A stretch of DNA of 58,788 nucleotides from Mnemiopsis leidyi (lineage: Eukaryota; Ctenophora; Tentaculata; Lobata; Bolinopsidae): assembly GCA_000226015.1 (NCBI GenBank), contig JH152975.1, positions 14,073 to 72,860 on the forward strand, written 5' to 3'. The notes below the pieces were generated by a model, which was given only the letters and a program-made list of their open reading frames with translations, did not search any database and was not told where the DNA came from. This document shows, one piece after another, positions 11,420 to 25,200 of the stretch. Both the position numbers and the translations under genes were made by a program. The number at the start of each line of letters is the position of its first letter. The stretch's first letter is position 1.

Positions 11420-13259
11420 CGACGGTTAGTCAGTGTTTTAAAAATTTATGTTTATTTTGGAATCTGATTTAACATCATCCTGCTTTGGCTTTATATTGAA
11501 AGTTACGATTTACCGTTGAGTACATTAAGTGATGCTGGCATCATGCACAATATTATAAACAAAGCGTATTGTTGTTTCAACCTGATTACAAGATTTTAAT
11601 TTACTGTTTATGATATATTTGCCGATTTTGCTGCTTGTTAGATTTTCGCGATTCAAAAAAGTTATTCATAAATTAATTTTATGACAGATGCCTTTAGCCG
11701 TGCCTATTTGGTATAATTTTCTTGCTGTCACGCCGATTTGATTTCCTCATTCTACAGTTTAATAATTTAGGAGCTTTAGTACACTTTAGTTATGATGAAG
11801 TTAAACTAGGGACACACTTACACATTGAAAGCGGATACCGTGCTGTCCCTCTTCAGACTAAACCTTCAGTACTTCCTCGTCGGTTACATCAGCAACTGAC
11901 GAAATGTACACGGCCTGTGTGTGCTATTTGCCAACAGTATCACTATAAGTTACACTATAATTAACACGAAGGAAAGCTTAGTTAAGTACAGTGATGTGCT
12001 GGACGCTGAGATTTCCTGCACGATACACAATCTAACACTATTTGCACTGTATCAAACACCCTTCCTTGCATCATAAGCCTTGTTTGCATCATAGCTTCAA
12101 TTTTTGTTGCCTCACAATCGCTAGCTCTTCCTTAAAAGCCTATTCAACCAAATCCGTCAATCTATAATTTGACAGATGTGCGTATTTAAGTGAACCCGAC
12201 CTATCTGCATTGCACAGCTCACCCCTCTCCAATTTGTCGAAGCGAACTGTGCTGTATGTTCGCCCTGCATATTGTTTTGTAACGTAGTTTTGTGATCTCA
12301 GATCTGCTTGTCGAACTGAAATGACTTACCTGTGTTGTAAGAGACGCCAGTGCAGCGGTGCTGCAGAATTTTACTGCTTTGTTCTTTTTCTATATTTGCA
12401 ATGATGTTTCCTACTTTGGACTGTCTTAGAGAGAATTTTCTCGAGCTACGCCTCGACTTGAAAGTTCAAGGAGAGATATATACCATCCAGCATCCTGTAC
12501 AATGATTCACCTGACACAAAATTGATGCACTCGCTCTATACCTCTTCCTAATTCGTCGAAAACACTAAAGATGAGAAGTTGGATTATAGCCAGCTTCTCG
12601 GAGTCCTGTTTCAGCCTCGAACATCCATTTAATTGACATCAGATTAGTCTTGGATACGCTGAGCATAACTATATATAAAAAGGTCATGTAACTGACATTT
12701 ATTAATGCTTGAAGACAAAAGGTTAATGAGCTCGATGATTAGAAAACACGAGCCGAGCTCCAACGTTAAGGTCAAATCGCCTGTCTGTTACAAAGCCGTG
12801 TAATGTTGCTCACTATTTTCTGGCGTGATTGTTCCCGCTTGCGGTCTGACAGTCTGGTCAAGGTAAGAAATTAACCGACTTGGTTGGATGGTACGGGACA
12901 AGGTTAACAAGGATAAGAGGGGGGGTCATGAAATTACATGGTGGTTACCAAAATCTAAATATATCTAGACTTTAATTGTTTTTGTAGTATGAATTGATTG
13001 AGATCTTCATTCTTTTGATATTTACTTTGGTCTATGTCTTAAATGTTGATTGTTTGCGCAAGCGGGCACAGAATTGACTATTTTCAAGCTAAGTTCTTTC
13101 TAGACAATCTCTAGATCTAAGCCCTAAGGTATCTACTTCTCTTTTCTTCCGTAAAATTCATCAAACCCAAAGCCAAGTATAGCAATCGATAATAAACAAA
13201 GATGTCTAATATCTAACATTTCAACCTCCCAAGATAGGATGTAGCTAGCTGTTCAAGTC
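11420..13259. other. Intergenic region, TATDN3 to DLGAP-like gene
   Basis: Both flanking genes run on the plus strand. Open frames here are short and resemble nothing. The right part should hold the 5' UTR or promoter of the DLGAP-like gene; I see no clear motif. Extra upstream coding exons of that gene cannot be excluded. Confidence 0.5.
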
Positions 13260-16200
13260 ATGGCCCTCTCCGATACAGATCTCCACTGGATCCCCATGAA
13301 CCGATCCAAGTTCAACCAGATCAGACGGATGTTCGACGTGAAGACGAGCGAGGAACAAGGAAGTCGAACTCTCCCCAGGATGCCGTGTGACAAGTGCACG
13401 TCACCAAGGATCAGATACACTTCTGCTGAGAGCGTGTCAGCCTTAGCGCAGGTAAGAAAGGAAATGGGGAGAGAGAGAGAGCAGCGAAATATAATAGCCG
13501 CAAGATAACCATAGGAGTGCTGTACTATATGTGTTGAATGACAATATATAGGTTTGTACATATGTAAGTGCGTGTGGTCCCCCCTTTTCAAAGTGGGACA
13601 ATTAACCCTACTGCTCGTATGATTTCGTCTTGTTGTACTAATAACCACCTGCCGTGATCTTTGTCCCGTGTGAGTAGATGGCAAAATGTTAAGCTGAGTC
13701 GGGCTTATCTCTGATGTAATACCGTTGTCATCCGATACATTTATTATTATACCGTGGCCGGCGTATCGCACTCTCTCTCTCTCTCTCTCTCTCTATTTTC
13801 CCTTCTCTCTCTCTCTCACTCTTTGCTTGTACTGTTTGTAATTGTTTGACATGTCCATGTCACAAGGCAGTGGCAAGCGTGCACGTCGCCAGAGTTGCTC
13901 ACTGTTTTGCCTGCAGATCCGAGCGTTGCTCCGGCCAGTAGACCCGGACACCTGCAGCACCTCGTCCCGGTCCCGGAGTACCAGCGAGGACAGTGTGGAG
14001 TTACGGACACGGGGCCACCATCAGCTCCCAGCTAATGGGCTGGTTGTCATCGACCCGCTTTTGTGCTCCAAAAACCTAACTCAGATCAATGACAATAACA
14101 ATACCACGGACAATGATACTGCAGATAAGACTCGGAACGAGCGATCTGTATGTGAAACTGTTGCGGAGGTAACAGAAAACGTAACGGTCAGTGATGTGAC
14201 AGATCGCGAATCGACCGACAACACGAACAGTAATGTCAATCATATCGATCATTCCAGTTCAAACGGGGATTTCCCGTCGGCGGAAAAACAAGCGCTTCTC
14301 GAAAACGGGGAGATCAGAAACGGTCATCATCAGAACGGTGAAATTAATGAAAACGACAAGAGGGTTGTCGTAGGGGAAACAGTTGGAAAACCGACTATCG
14401 ATAATGAAATCAGTTCTAGTTCAGAGCAGTTAGACAACGACAAGGACCACGACAATTCTCACCCGGAGAACGGCAGTTCTAGTTGTGATGATTCGCTCGA
14501 CGAGGAGGTCGCCAACAACAACATCTTCCTGAACATGGTCAACGACATGGCCGATATCTTGACATCAGAACGGGAGTACTTCCTCAGCCTCCTGGATGAA
14601 GCTAGCGCTGTTTCAGAAGAAGGTTGGTAGCTATACATTTCATCATTTTGATATCAACGAGTCAATAAGTTTTCGATCATGTCGTGTTTTGTCCTCGTGA
14701 CTCTGAACTTCTAGGCAGATTCAATGTTATTATTCAATATTCATCGCTAGGATGACAGATTAACGTACAATTTGCGCTTAAATTGTCGTCCGAGCGAGGC
14801 CATTCTAACTGTCATTGCGCGAGCCTAGGCTGGTGACTTTGATTTATAACTTTTGTCCTTATATGGAATGGTCAGTACACGCCCTGTAAAAGGATGTTGC
14901 CGCGCTCTTAGAAGGACTGGCAAGACAAAGCTATCAAGTGTCTATCTCGCACAAAAAGTTTGACATAAACACTATAATCATTACATAACTGCATAAAGTT
15001 AAGGATGTAGTGATATATGAAGAAGTGCCAAGTATTTTAGTCACGAAATCATCACATAAGTACTGACAACCGCTGGATTTCACTGTGCCGGTCGATGACC
15101 TATGTTGTGGAAGCCTTACTGCCAACAATCCATGCCTAGGCTAGATGTTCCCTGCCTCTAAAACATATGTCAGATCCGGCTGCATATTATTCAAATCCGT
15201 TGAGGCTAGTGCACAATTTCCCTAGCTAATTAAAAATGAGGATTCTTTAAAAAATATCTTGCCGACTAAACCTACGAAATGTGTAAAGGAAACGTCAGAT
15301 TTTAGCGAGCTGACTTGCTGTGAGACCTGACAATTTTGTCAGTCCGTGTCTCGAGCTAGTCGAGTAGATTAACCACCAGATAAACTTCACAATACACGTG
15401 CTGTCTCTGAGCCAGATAGCTGTTCAGCAAGATAGCTGGCTATAGTTAGTGGTAGGTGTTGTCTGACTAACTCCACTTTACCTCTCAAACATGTGTCTCC
15501 AACTGTAGCCCGGGTGACTGGTGTTGTGTTTCACATTATCTAATCAGCATGTCCCTGATATGACACCTCTACCCGCATGAGTGAGCGGATGTGATTTTCT
15601 GTACCCTACAACTACACTCCCTGTATATTGTATAACTGTAGATCTTTAAACCAGATAGTGCTACCTGTGGAAAGGAGGTGTTAGCTTTGTTTAACTTGCC
15701 AAAATAGGTGTGAATGTGAAGTGTCTGGCACATAACGTGAGTGTAGTAGTGTTGCTAAAATCAGAAACATCTGGCTATTTTCTGAGTGCCAGATTTTACG
15801 TTGAGTAGATCCAGATCCAGGGTTTATTCAGAGGATAGCAAGCGTTGGGGAAATGTTCGCTAACCCTCGCAGTGTTTGTGTGTGTGGTGGAATGAGAGAA
15901 CATTTCAACAAACCTGGTGTTTCTTAGTCAAGATCTCTGAGCTGAGTACTGATCAGTGATCACTACACTATGCAGGGCTAACAACCCAGCTTTAGTTGAG
16001 ATCATTAGATTCCGAGAGAAGCGTGTCTCCGAAAACTTTCTCGCGTGTCAGCACTCTCCCTCCCTTCTCTCTCAATCTCAAGTATAAACCAGCAGCCTTA
16101 CTAAATCCTATCGATATATACTAGATACCTATAATTGCTAGGGTTAGGTAATATCGGCTGAATTGTTGAGTCCTGGGTTACGTAGTGCTGGTCTTTTCAC

Positions 16201-19200
16201 ACTACACCACGTGATCAGACTACGCTTGGGTATCTTTAATCGTCTCGATACGTGATAATAGAGGCAAATTGAGGGAATATGCTTGAGGGTTCGGTTTTAT
16301 ATTCAGAGTGTTGGCTGAGCAATTACCGTGTCGTTTGGCTTCCCCGCACATCATTTTCCATAATAACGTTTCTGTCGTACAAGAGACACTGAAACCATTC
16401 TAACCAACATTCCATCTTGCTACCCAAAGTCTCGGGTTTAACCCAGGGTTTCTCAATTTATACTCTCTCGAAACACGTAACAAGCAGCACCATGATAAAA
16501 CCATACCAATGTTCCAAGTGAATGTAAAGAATGTATCCAGCCCGTGTTTTCCTAAAGTGTTTCTACATTTCAGCGGGCGGCCGAGTGATGGCTAGTTGTG
16601 GTAAAGCTAACCTCCTCCTCACTTCCAAGTTCAAGCAGTACCGTGGACTCTGCTACGAGTATCAGGTGAGCGAACACAAGGAAATATTTCCAAATTTATT
16701 ATTCAGCATATTTACCGGTATATTGTGATGCACTCTTACGTTAATATTGGCGTATAATCTCCCGATTTTACTGAAACGAGCTTTACAAGGCTTTAAAATC
16801 GGGCGTTATTGGACATACAATTACGGACGTCAACGCCCAGGTCGGGCGTCTTGGCAATGTACAGTTTCTGAGGTCGGATTGGTTGTAGATGTAGCTCTAC
16901 AAACATTGACACATTTGCTGTAGAATGTGTCAGTGTATTCTACAATCCAAATATGCTAATTTATTCCTGAGGTGTTGCGCTAAAAATAAATCAATCAGGA
17001 CCATGAAAATCACGCCTGGGAAGACCTTCGAAGCTTCGAATAGTTGGTGTGGCAATTTGGACATTAGGTTTAGGATTTTTCCAAGAAATTTTGGTGATTA
17101 AATGGAATTTATGAAAGGGGTGAGTTTTCTTTCGTCTCGAATCTATTTCAAGGTTTAAAGTCCAGATTCCAACATCTCCAACATCCACACGTCAGTATGT
17201 TATGCCTGACAAAAACCGTGAACAGCTTTAAGTGTGTTCACTGTCGAAAATTCTTGAACTTTTAACCTAACGCCTGAAATGATATAATACGAGTTGTAGC
17301 ACCTGCTTATCACACCTTTGTCCAGAAGTACACACTGCACACGCTCTTTTCTCGATACGTACTCAAACTTGGAACTTAAAGTTAAAACAATAGCACAGAG
17401 TGTACCGATATCTATCTCCGTGATAAAGTAGTTTATCGAGAAGGGACCCCTCTAGCTGTATCTTTACACACAGGTGTCATTACGATCCCTAACTAGTCAG
17501 TTCTGTTGTCATGGTACCCGTTACAGAGTCCTGTAGATTACAACCCGTCCCCCTGTTATTATAGACGATATTGTGTACTACCTCCCAGAATTTAAACAGT
17601 CTTACCGGGATTATTATTCCTGTGATACGCTCCTGACCCGGCTATGGCTGAGTTATTATTTTATTGGATTATAAAGCTATTGTTAGGTAATGCCCAATAG
17701 GGATAGATTGTAATCCAGCAAACATTATAAGCGTAGTTTAACTTTTCGATCGTTCGTGACCCCTTCATAGTGACGTGTCGATAAATGAATTTCTGTGTTG
17801 CTCTGGAATTCAGGTGTCTAGATACTTTCTTATATCTGAATTCGGAAAGAAAAATTTGTTAAGTGTAGTAATGGATATCATGAGTTACATGGTATAAAAC
17901 TTAAAGTTAAAACTGGCCTTGTTCCACTGTAAAGACAACAAATCAGATGTACTTATTGTTTTGTCACTTCATCAGGGACGTGAATCTAGTTCCCGAATGT
18001 CTGGTAGCTTTCGCGACATACCGCTATCTCCCATGGGCTTTGAAAATTAAGATTTAATAACTGTAAAGCTGTAAAATATAAGCTACGTAAACTTACTGAA
18101 CGTATTTACTTTAGCGGTGGTTATCACAACACAGTCCCGGAGTCTGAGTGTGAGATGACCACTAACCAAGTTTTATCATGCAGTAAATATTAATGTCCTG
18201 ATGTTAGACTGTACAATTATGAGAATATTAGACCGCAGCAGCATGGTGGGCGCTCAGTTCGGCTTCCTGTATACAGGGTGTAGAGTAACAGTGTATACTT
18301 CCTGTGTATACAGTGTACATTTCCTGTGTACTGTACATTAATGTGAGGTACATTATACGCCGTTTATTTCCTCTGATCTTACTCCTGTCCCCCTAGTTTA
18401 GTTCAACCCGCAATTGAGTGTCCAATTTTCAGCTTCACCAATTTAATAATTACACAGTCTAATACAAACCAGGCTTACCACATAATCGCTAAGGGCCATG
18501 TTGAGTAAGTTCCACAGAATTTTTACTCCCGACCCCCAGAATGAATGTACTGCAAGTGACACTTGCACGGGTGTAGACCGGGAACATTCTGAGACGGTAC
18601 ATTAGCAGCTAAGTTTAGAGCAAGTCTGGTTAATTGAAACTATCAACAAGTTGACATGAATATACGTGTGTTGAAGTTGGGGTGAACCCTCTAAAGTTGA
18701 CATAACACTTGGTGGAGCTGACAGTATAGGAGGGGGTTATATATACACACGTACTTCAGTATCACTTACATGATGTATACACACACTACACACAGTGTAC
18801 ATTATGAATGAAACCTAAATATTACCAAATACTGAAGAATGTACATTGTACAATGAACACACACCTTTACATTGTATAAACTTGGTGGAGGCAGTTCCTG
18901 TTAACTGCAGCTCTCAGCCGTGTATTCAATGTTCTCACTGTACCGTTAATTACCACTTACTACACCCAACCAATAAATAGCTCGCTTTTCACTTCGGACA
19001 AGGTATAATGACATCACAGCTTAGTGCCAGCTAAAACTTTGCTCCTACTAATTTACGAAGAAAAAGAAATTTCAGCGAGTTTTCCTCTTCTGCAAAACTG
19101 TTTCTTCTGACTAACGTGCACGCCGTTTTAGATCGCTAACGAATCATGCGACATTTCATCAAAAGGAAAAGATTATCAACACGACCAGGCCAATTATCAA

Positions 19201-22200
19201 TGCGGTTAGATAGCTTCTAAAAGTGATATTAACATGCATAAATTGCATAAAAAGTTTCAGTGTACATCTATGAGTTGATGTGTTTATGTTTCGACATGAT
19301 CGAGTGTTAAATACAGCTGTGTTTAAATTTAATAGAGCTGTGTTGAATACATCTCTGTGTTGAATACATCTCTGTGTTGAATACATCTCTGTGTTGAATA
19401 CATCTCTGTGTTGAATACATCTCTGTGTTGAATACATCTCTGTGTTGAATACATACTCTGTGTTGAATACACCTCTGTGTTGAATACATCTCTGTTGTTG
19501 AATACATCTCTGTGTTGAATACATCTCTGTGTTGAATACATCTCTGTGTTGAAATACATCTCTGTGTTGAATACATCTCGTGTGTTGAATANNNNNNNNN
19601 NNGTAGTTGTAATACTATACTCTGTGTTGAATACATCTCTGTGTTGAATACATCTCTGTGTTGAATACATCTCTGTGTTGAATACATCTCTGTGTTGAAT
19701 ACATCTCTGTGTTGAATACATCTCTGTGTTGAATACATCTCTGTGTTGAATACATCTCTGTGTTGAATACATCTCTGTGTTGAATACAGCTGTGTTTCGT
19801 GATGACTAAATGACTGTTGATATTTAGAAACACCATTAGCTACTGCAGGTACGATATTGTGACTCTTATACACTTTTCTATGTGATCAGTCATCATTTAC
19901 TGTAACATGTCATAATCATTTTGTGTGTTAAAAGACAAATGTCAGATAAGAACTAAGATAATGACACGGTAGATATTATATATCAAGAGTAAAGAGCTTT
20001 CTCCTTTAAGTTATTATGCTCAACATAAAGCTAACTTAAAGAAGAACTTCAGAAATACAACAACTCATTGTAAAGGAACAATGGTCTTTGTTTTTGTTAC
20101 ATCTATCTGTGTATTGTTACTTAACTTTGTAACAACTACATCGGATACATTGTAGGATGAACATGTGACCATGTGAGCATTAATGCAGCGAAATGATACT
20201 ATTTCCTATAATACTGATGCCGAGTGAATGAATTTCCCCCTTGCTGTTGCTAAGCAACGTCACAGGAATTTGTCAAGTACACACACAATGAAGCCTTGGC
20301 TTGCCATGCCGGTATAATGACCGAAGTATACAGTGTAATGATGATTTTCCATGGCGTATATCTGATCAATCTCATTATTTCTCATAATGACACTGTCCAT
20401 GTCAGAACAGCAGGATTACTTGTCTGCCAATAAACGATCGGACAAGCAATGTATTGTCTGAAGTCTTGTGACATGCTAATAGTTATTGTACACTGTCAGA
20501 TCAAAGTCTTGTACAATGTACGGTACAACTTGTAGTACAAACTGTACTAACATTTATCTTGAGTACCTCGCCCATGGTACCCTTGGTGAACTTGTCAAAA
20601 ATACTCCGTGTGTGTCTTACAGCACAAAATACAGCTACGTGTATGTCGTTTTATGAAGTGCCACAAATGATAAAACTCTTGGCATGTCGATTGCACTGTG
20701 CAGCTCTCTGCAAGGGAAGCTACAAAATATACCGGCTATTTTACCGAGTTTTACTGAACAAGGCCGATACTAGCCACTGACAAACCAAGTTCTCCTAGCA
20801 CAACTAGCACAGGACAGGTATTTTGAGGAAACTTCTAGAAAAAAAACAGTTTGTATGTGATGTGGAATATTTTGTACGACGTAAGACCCCAGGACAAGAG
20901 CCAGGCCACATATTCCCGACTGTTAAACTCTCATATCTGTACAACAATCTGTAACCCGTAGCTCTGTGTTCTGTGGTAGAATTCCCAGTGTTTTAACACG
21001 AGCTACCACGACGATACACACTTGTGTTGTTGGAGGTGGCAACCTCGCCAGAGTGAGGAGTTAAAGTTGTACTTAGACATGCACGATATCGTGCACTCTC
21101 CTAACTCTTCTTTAAATTTCTTTATTTTAGAGTTCTGTCTGTAGAGAATAGAGAGGTTGTACATATTGTGTTACACGTGCTTTATACACGGTCCACGCAG
21201 TATAAATACTCCTTAAAAGACTACAGTCTGCTGAGAAACGGATCCAATTCTAATACAATTGTCTAAATTAAAAACTGTGTACTTTGTACGACATAGTAAT
21301 TAGTAGGTCTGTAATAATGAGGAGATTGCGATAGTGAGGCGATTGAAGTATAGTCTTAAAAGAAACTTTAAGTGATGGTAATTGGTATCATGGTCAATGT
21401 TTTCTTAGTGTTGAGAAGACTTAAACCTACATGAAGCTCGATCTGTTACTGTAAATCAGGTAAATGAGATTCTAAATTATCACACGCCTCATCATCTCAT
21501 CAGCTGATGTTAAATACATCGTCTTGCCTGTCACCTCATCGATCTTATACAGTGGCGTGAAAAAGTTTGCTAATTAGTGTACATTTGTTAAGGGACATGT
21601 GTTTGTCCAGTGTAGTTATGTGTGTATAGAATGAAGATACCTGCTCTGATTCTTCATGTGGTGAAGTTCTATGTTCACGTGTAAGATTAGTCTCTGAAAT
21701 AAGTGAGAAAATACTAAAGATATCCAGTTCAACATTTGAAAATTGAGCAGCCGAGCATATCAACATTAACAGGCTTCGACTTTTAAACAAGGGCGTTTAT
21801 TTAGCTTATATTTCAATTTAGACAATTCGCACTTCAACAACCCCCGCTTTAATAAGATGAAATCCTTCAACATGACATAGATACTGTTACAATATTTTTC
21901 TGTGCTTAATGGTCTTACACTGGCGGCCGGTTTTTATTTCTAAAGTACGTTACTTTAAATAGCTCACTTTATTCACATTTGCATCGGGCTTTGGTGGTCC
22001 CTTTACTTCATTACGTTCTTATTACTTTAGAATCTTGAGCATTTTCTCTACATGCAAGGCATGAGTTTTTCACTTCTAAAAAGAGTTAAATTATCATCAA
22101 ATGGTTAGAAAGATGAGGAAAACACAATCCAAAACTCAAGTACAGTTCAATAAAACTCTGTGAAGTACACACAGTAAAATCTGTACAATATGCTGTATCC

Positions 22201-25200
22201 TCGGATTGTACTCACATCACCTAGTCGCTATGTCGGCACACTATGTTATCACGTATCACACTCTTCACACTTCCTCTGATCCTGCTCGGAAGTAGCGGAT
22301 ACAACACAGGAGTAGAGCCTGATTTCTTGCTGGTTGTAGTGTCAGTGTCACTCTTATGTGATTCCTTCACATGAACAGTAGGAGTGTGTTCCTATACAGT
22401 GTATAGTATACACACTCGCCGCGCGTGTTACTGTGTATGTGACAGGGGTGATGTGAAGTGTGTGTTATCAACATCACAACATCGCCTGATATCGTATACT
22501 GATATTGGTCAGGACTACATTAAACTTGAGGTGATAGATTGGAGAGTTAGACTTTTTCGTATAGCACGTCTAACTTATTGACTCTACGGACAGTATCAGG
22601 ACTATTCATGGCACTCTCCATCCTTATCAGATAAATAATAAGGCCCATAACCAGTGATCGGCCGACGGCCATACAAATATTCCAGGCCCAGGGTTCTTAA
22701 ACTTGTCAAACTTTAGATTACATTTATTGGCAGATATCTCACTTATTCGACTATAACGATGTTGATGAGTTTTGTAAACTTTTAGATGCTACTTTGAGAT
22801 CAGCTATATTAAAACCTTGGTCAGTCTTTAGCAGAAAGCTTCTAGACTTGTTAAACACAACATTGATCACGTGATCTGGTTTGCTACTTTAATTGTCGCC
22901 ACTACAGACCGTATTGACGACTTGGTGACTGAGGAGTGTCCTTTATCCCCACAGATTGGTTATTTTGTAGACTAGGAGAACTGTTGAAACCTCAATCTTA
23001 ACAAGTCTTCAAAATTTGAAAAAAAAGTCCGAATTCGAATGACCAATCTCACACGTATAAAATTGAGCTCTAGAAATATAAACCGACTTAAAATGTTGTC
23101 CCTCACCATTCCTTCAACCTCGCATCGAATACCAATATAACCGGAAATTGAAATCCTACTATGTTATCTCGTAAAATTTTGTAATAATTCATTGGAATCA
23201 TCTAAGTGACCTAAATGGTAGCCTCTTAAATTCCAAGTTGCTATTTTGGACATTTGGCGCCATCCGGTACAATTATAAAGTCAAATCTTTTAAAAGCGCT
23301 GATAAGTCTTCTCAAGTATATTGCCTCCCAGAACATGGTACAAATAACGTTACCACATAAATTCATACTTGTATAAAATCCTTGAAGTGCAATGGACAGT
23401 GTCCACCCTACACCAGCGCTTAGTTTTCTCTTCATTTCAATCCTGAAGTCCAATAAGTCCAATAATTAAGTGCCGGAGTATAAGACTTATATGATAAAAA
23501 GAAAATTACTGAAAATACGTAATACAGCCTTTATCTTACTATTTATAAAGCGTGGTCATATATATAGACACGTCTGTCCGGTTTTTCTTGACACCACCTT
23601 TTCTCCAGAAACAAGAACTTTTGAACGGTAGTTTCTTTATTCTTCATACATTAGCGAATGAATTCCAGTAAATGTGTATTTCTTGATTCTCTACTACGAT
23701 TAAAATTTACACAGTAGTTATAGCTCCAAATACTATGCGGGTTCTCGGCGATGCGGGTACTGGAAATCCCGGCCGTAGGCCGGGTTTTTCCAGCTAGTAC
23801 GTTTAATGAAGCGTCCTGAAGCCATGTAGATTTACCAGTTGTGTTGAAGTTTAAAATATATTTAGCCCTGGAAAAATCCGTCGGACCTCTTACGGTCGCC
23901 AATGACTGTTATGTTTAAATAAATGACATCAAATATTTAATTTTGGCTTAATTTTACACGTCTGGACGATAACTTGACATTTATTCTAACAAGCCTCTGT
24001 GTTTCAGAAGACCAGTAGAAAGATGACAGCTGATGACATGCAAGGATTCTGGGAGCTCATTCTACTTCAGGTGATTATTTATCTGATGATGGTTTGAACG
24101 AAATACTGTTTTAAATTAAAATTGGTAATATAGATATTTTTGAAATCAAACAAGTCCTGGAAGCTTTATCTTCTGTCTCTAGCCTCTCTCCAGTTTCATC
24201 TGAAAAGCCCATTTCAGAATTTATTGAACTACTCCGTTATGAAGAGAACTCCTTTTAAAGATAACTATGGTATCAATATTTGGTTTAAAATTACCTCGCA
24301 CATAGTTATCACTCCCCACCTACTACGTTTACTCAAAACCGTATGGGGTAAAATCCCGGTCCGTGGTTAGAAGAATCCCAGTTGGGCGCTAGCCAGACCA
24401 ACGTCTTGACAAGATGTTAGACAGATTCACACTTGACTCCCGCATTTCCACACCTTACTTTTACAGTAGCCTAAAATACTCCCGCTACAACTCTCTATTT
24501 TCCCGGTCGTTGACCATGTCCGTTGTAATAAGCGATCGGACGGGATAACAAACGGGAAAACCGGTCGATAACTCCGACGGTTTCAAGGGCGTGATCGTGT
24601 CGGAATCGTTAAATATGTCTCTAATTTTACCGATCTTGGGTTGTCCGGCAGTTTGGATAAATTGAATTAGTTGAGCTTATCTTATCAGTAGTAATTCATC
24701 ACACAGCTGCTAGTATATTATATTGAGCTGAGATAGAGCTGTTAGGCTTCCTAGATAGAAACCCTACTCGACATCCTATCAAAATATTGTTCCCGACATA
24801 ATCACGGCTCGCTGCTAATGTCTGAAGACAGCTCGTGCCCACTAAATTTCGTCCTCATTATTCGAATTTACAAGATGGTTACCGGGTTAATTATGTCTGG
24901 TAACTAGGGCCACGACGGCAAGCTCCGGCCCCCGCTAGGAACTCAATCGTTGTGTTTCAGTCAGAGACAGATGTTAAACCAGCCGCTCCCGGCCTGCCAT
25001 TATCCCAAACTTGGAAGTGTACTAGAAGGTTCCATCCCTCCCCCAGGTCCTGTGTCAAGTTGGTGTAGCTCTATATTCTCTCTATAGTCTCTTATAGATC
25101 TAGTCAAACTGGAACTAATACAATCTAGAGCTGTAGAGACTGTGTAGTGGTAACTTGAGGAGCCTTGCTCTAATCTGCCCCCTTTACACACACACATACA

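Larger units (their letters stand above)
16666..24007. other. DLGAP-like intron 3 (7.3 kb)
   Basis: Long phase-0 intron between the RGLCYEYQ exon and the KTSRKM exon. It holds the 17-bp minisatellite at 19336-19793 and the GC-rich hairpin at 23757-23800. Otherwise it is AT-rich with many short TGTAC/GTACA runs (about 18270-18880) and no open frame I can support. Confidence 0.75.

Noticed and set aside
13253-13771. 172-codon minus-strand frame
   Set aside because: It is antisense to exon 1 and intron 1 of the DLGAP-like gene, with no recognisable domain.
19159-19873. Minus-strand repetitive proteins rich in YSTQRCIQHRDVFN
   Set aside because: They are the three frames of the 17-bp minisatellite; there is no start context, splice support or composition bias of a real gene.
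23757-23800. Rho-independent terminator (GC hairpin followed by T run)
   Set aside because: It sits in an intron of an animal gene; this kind of terminator has no role there.
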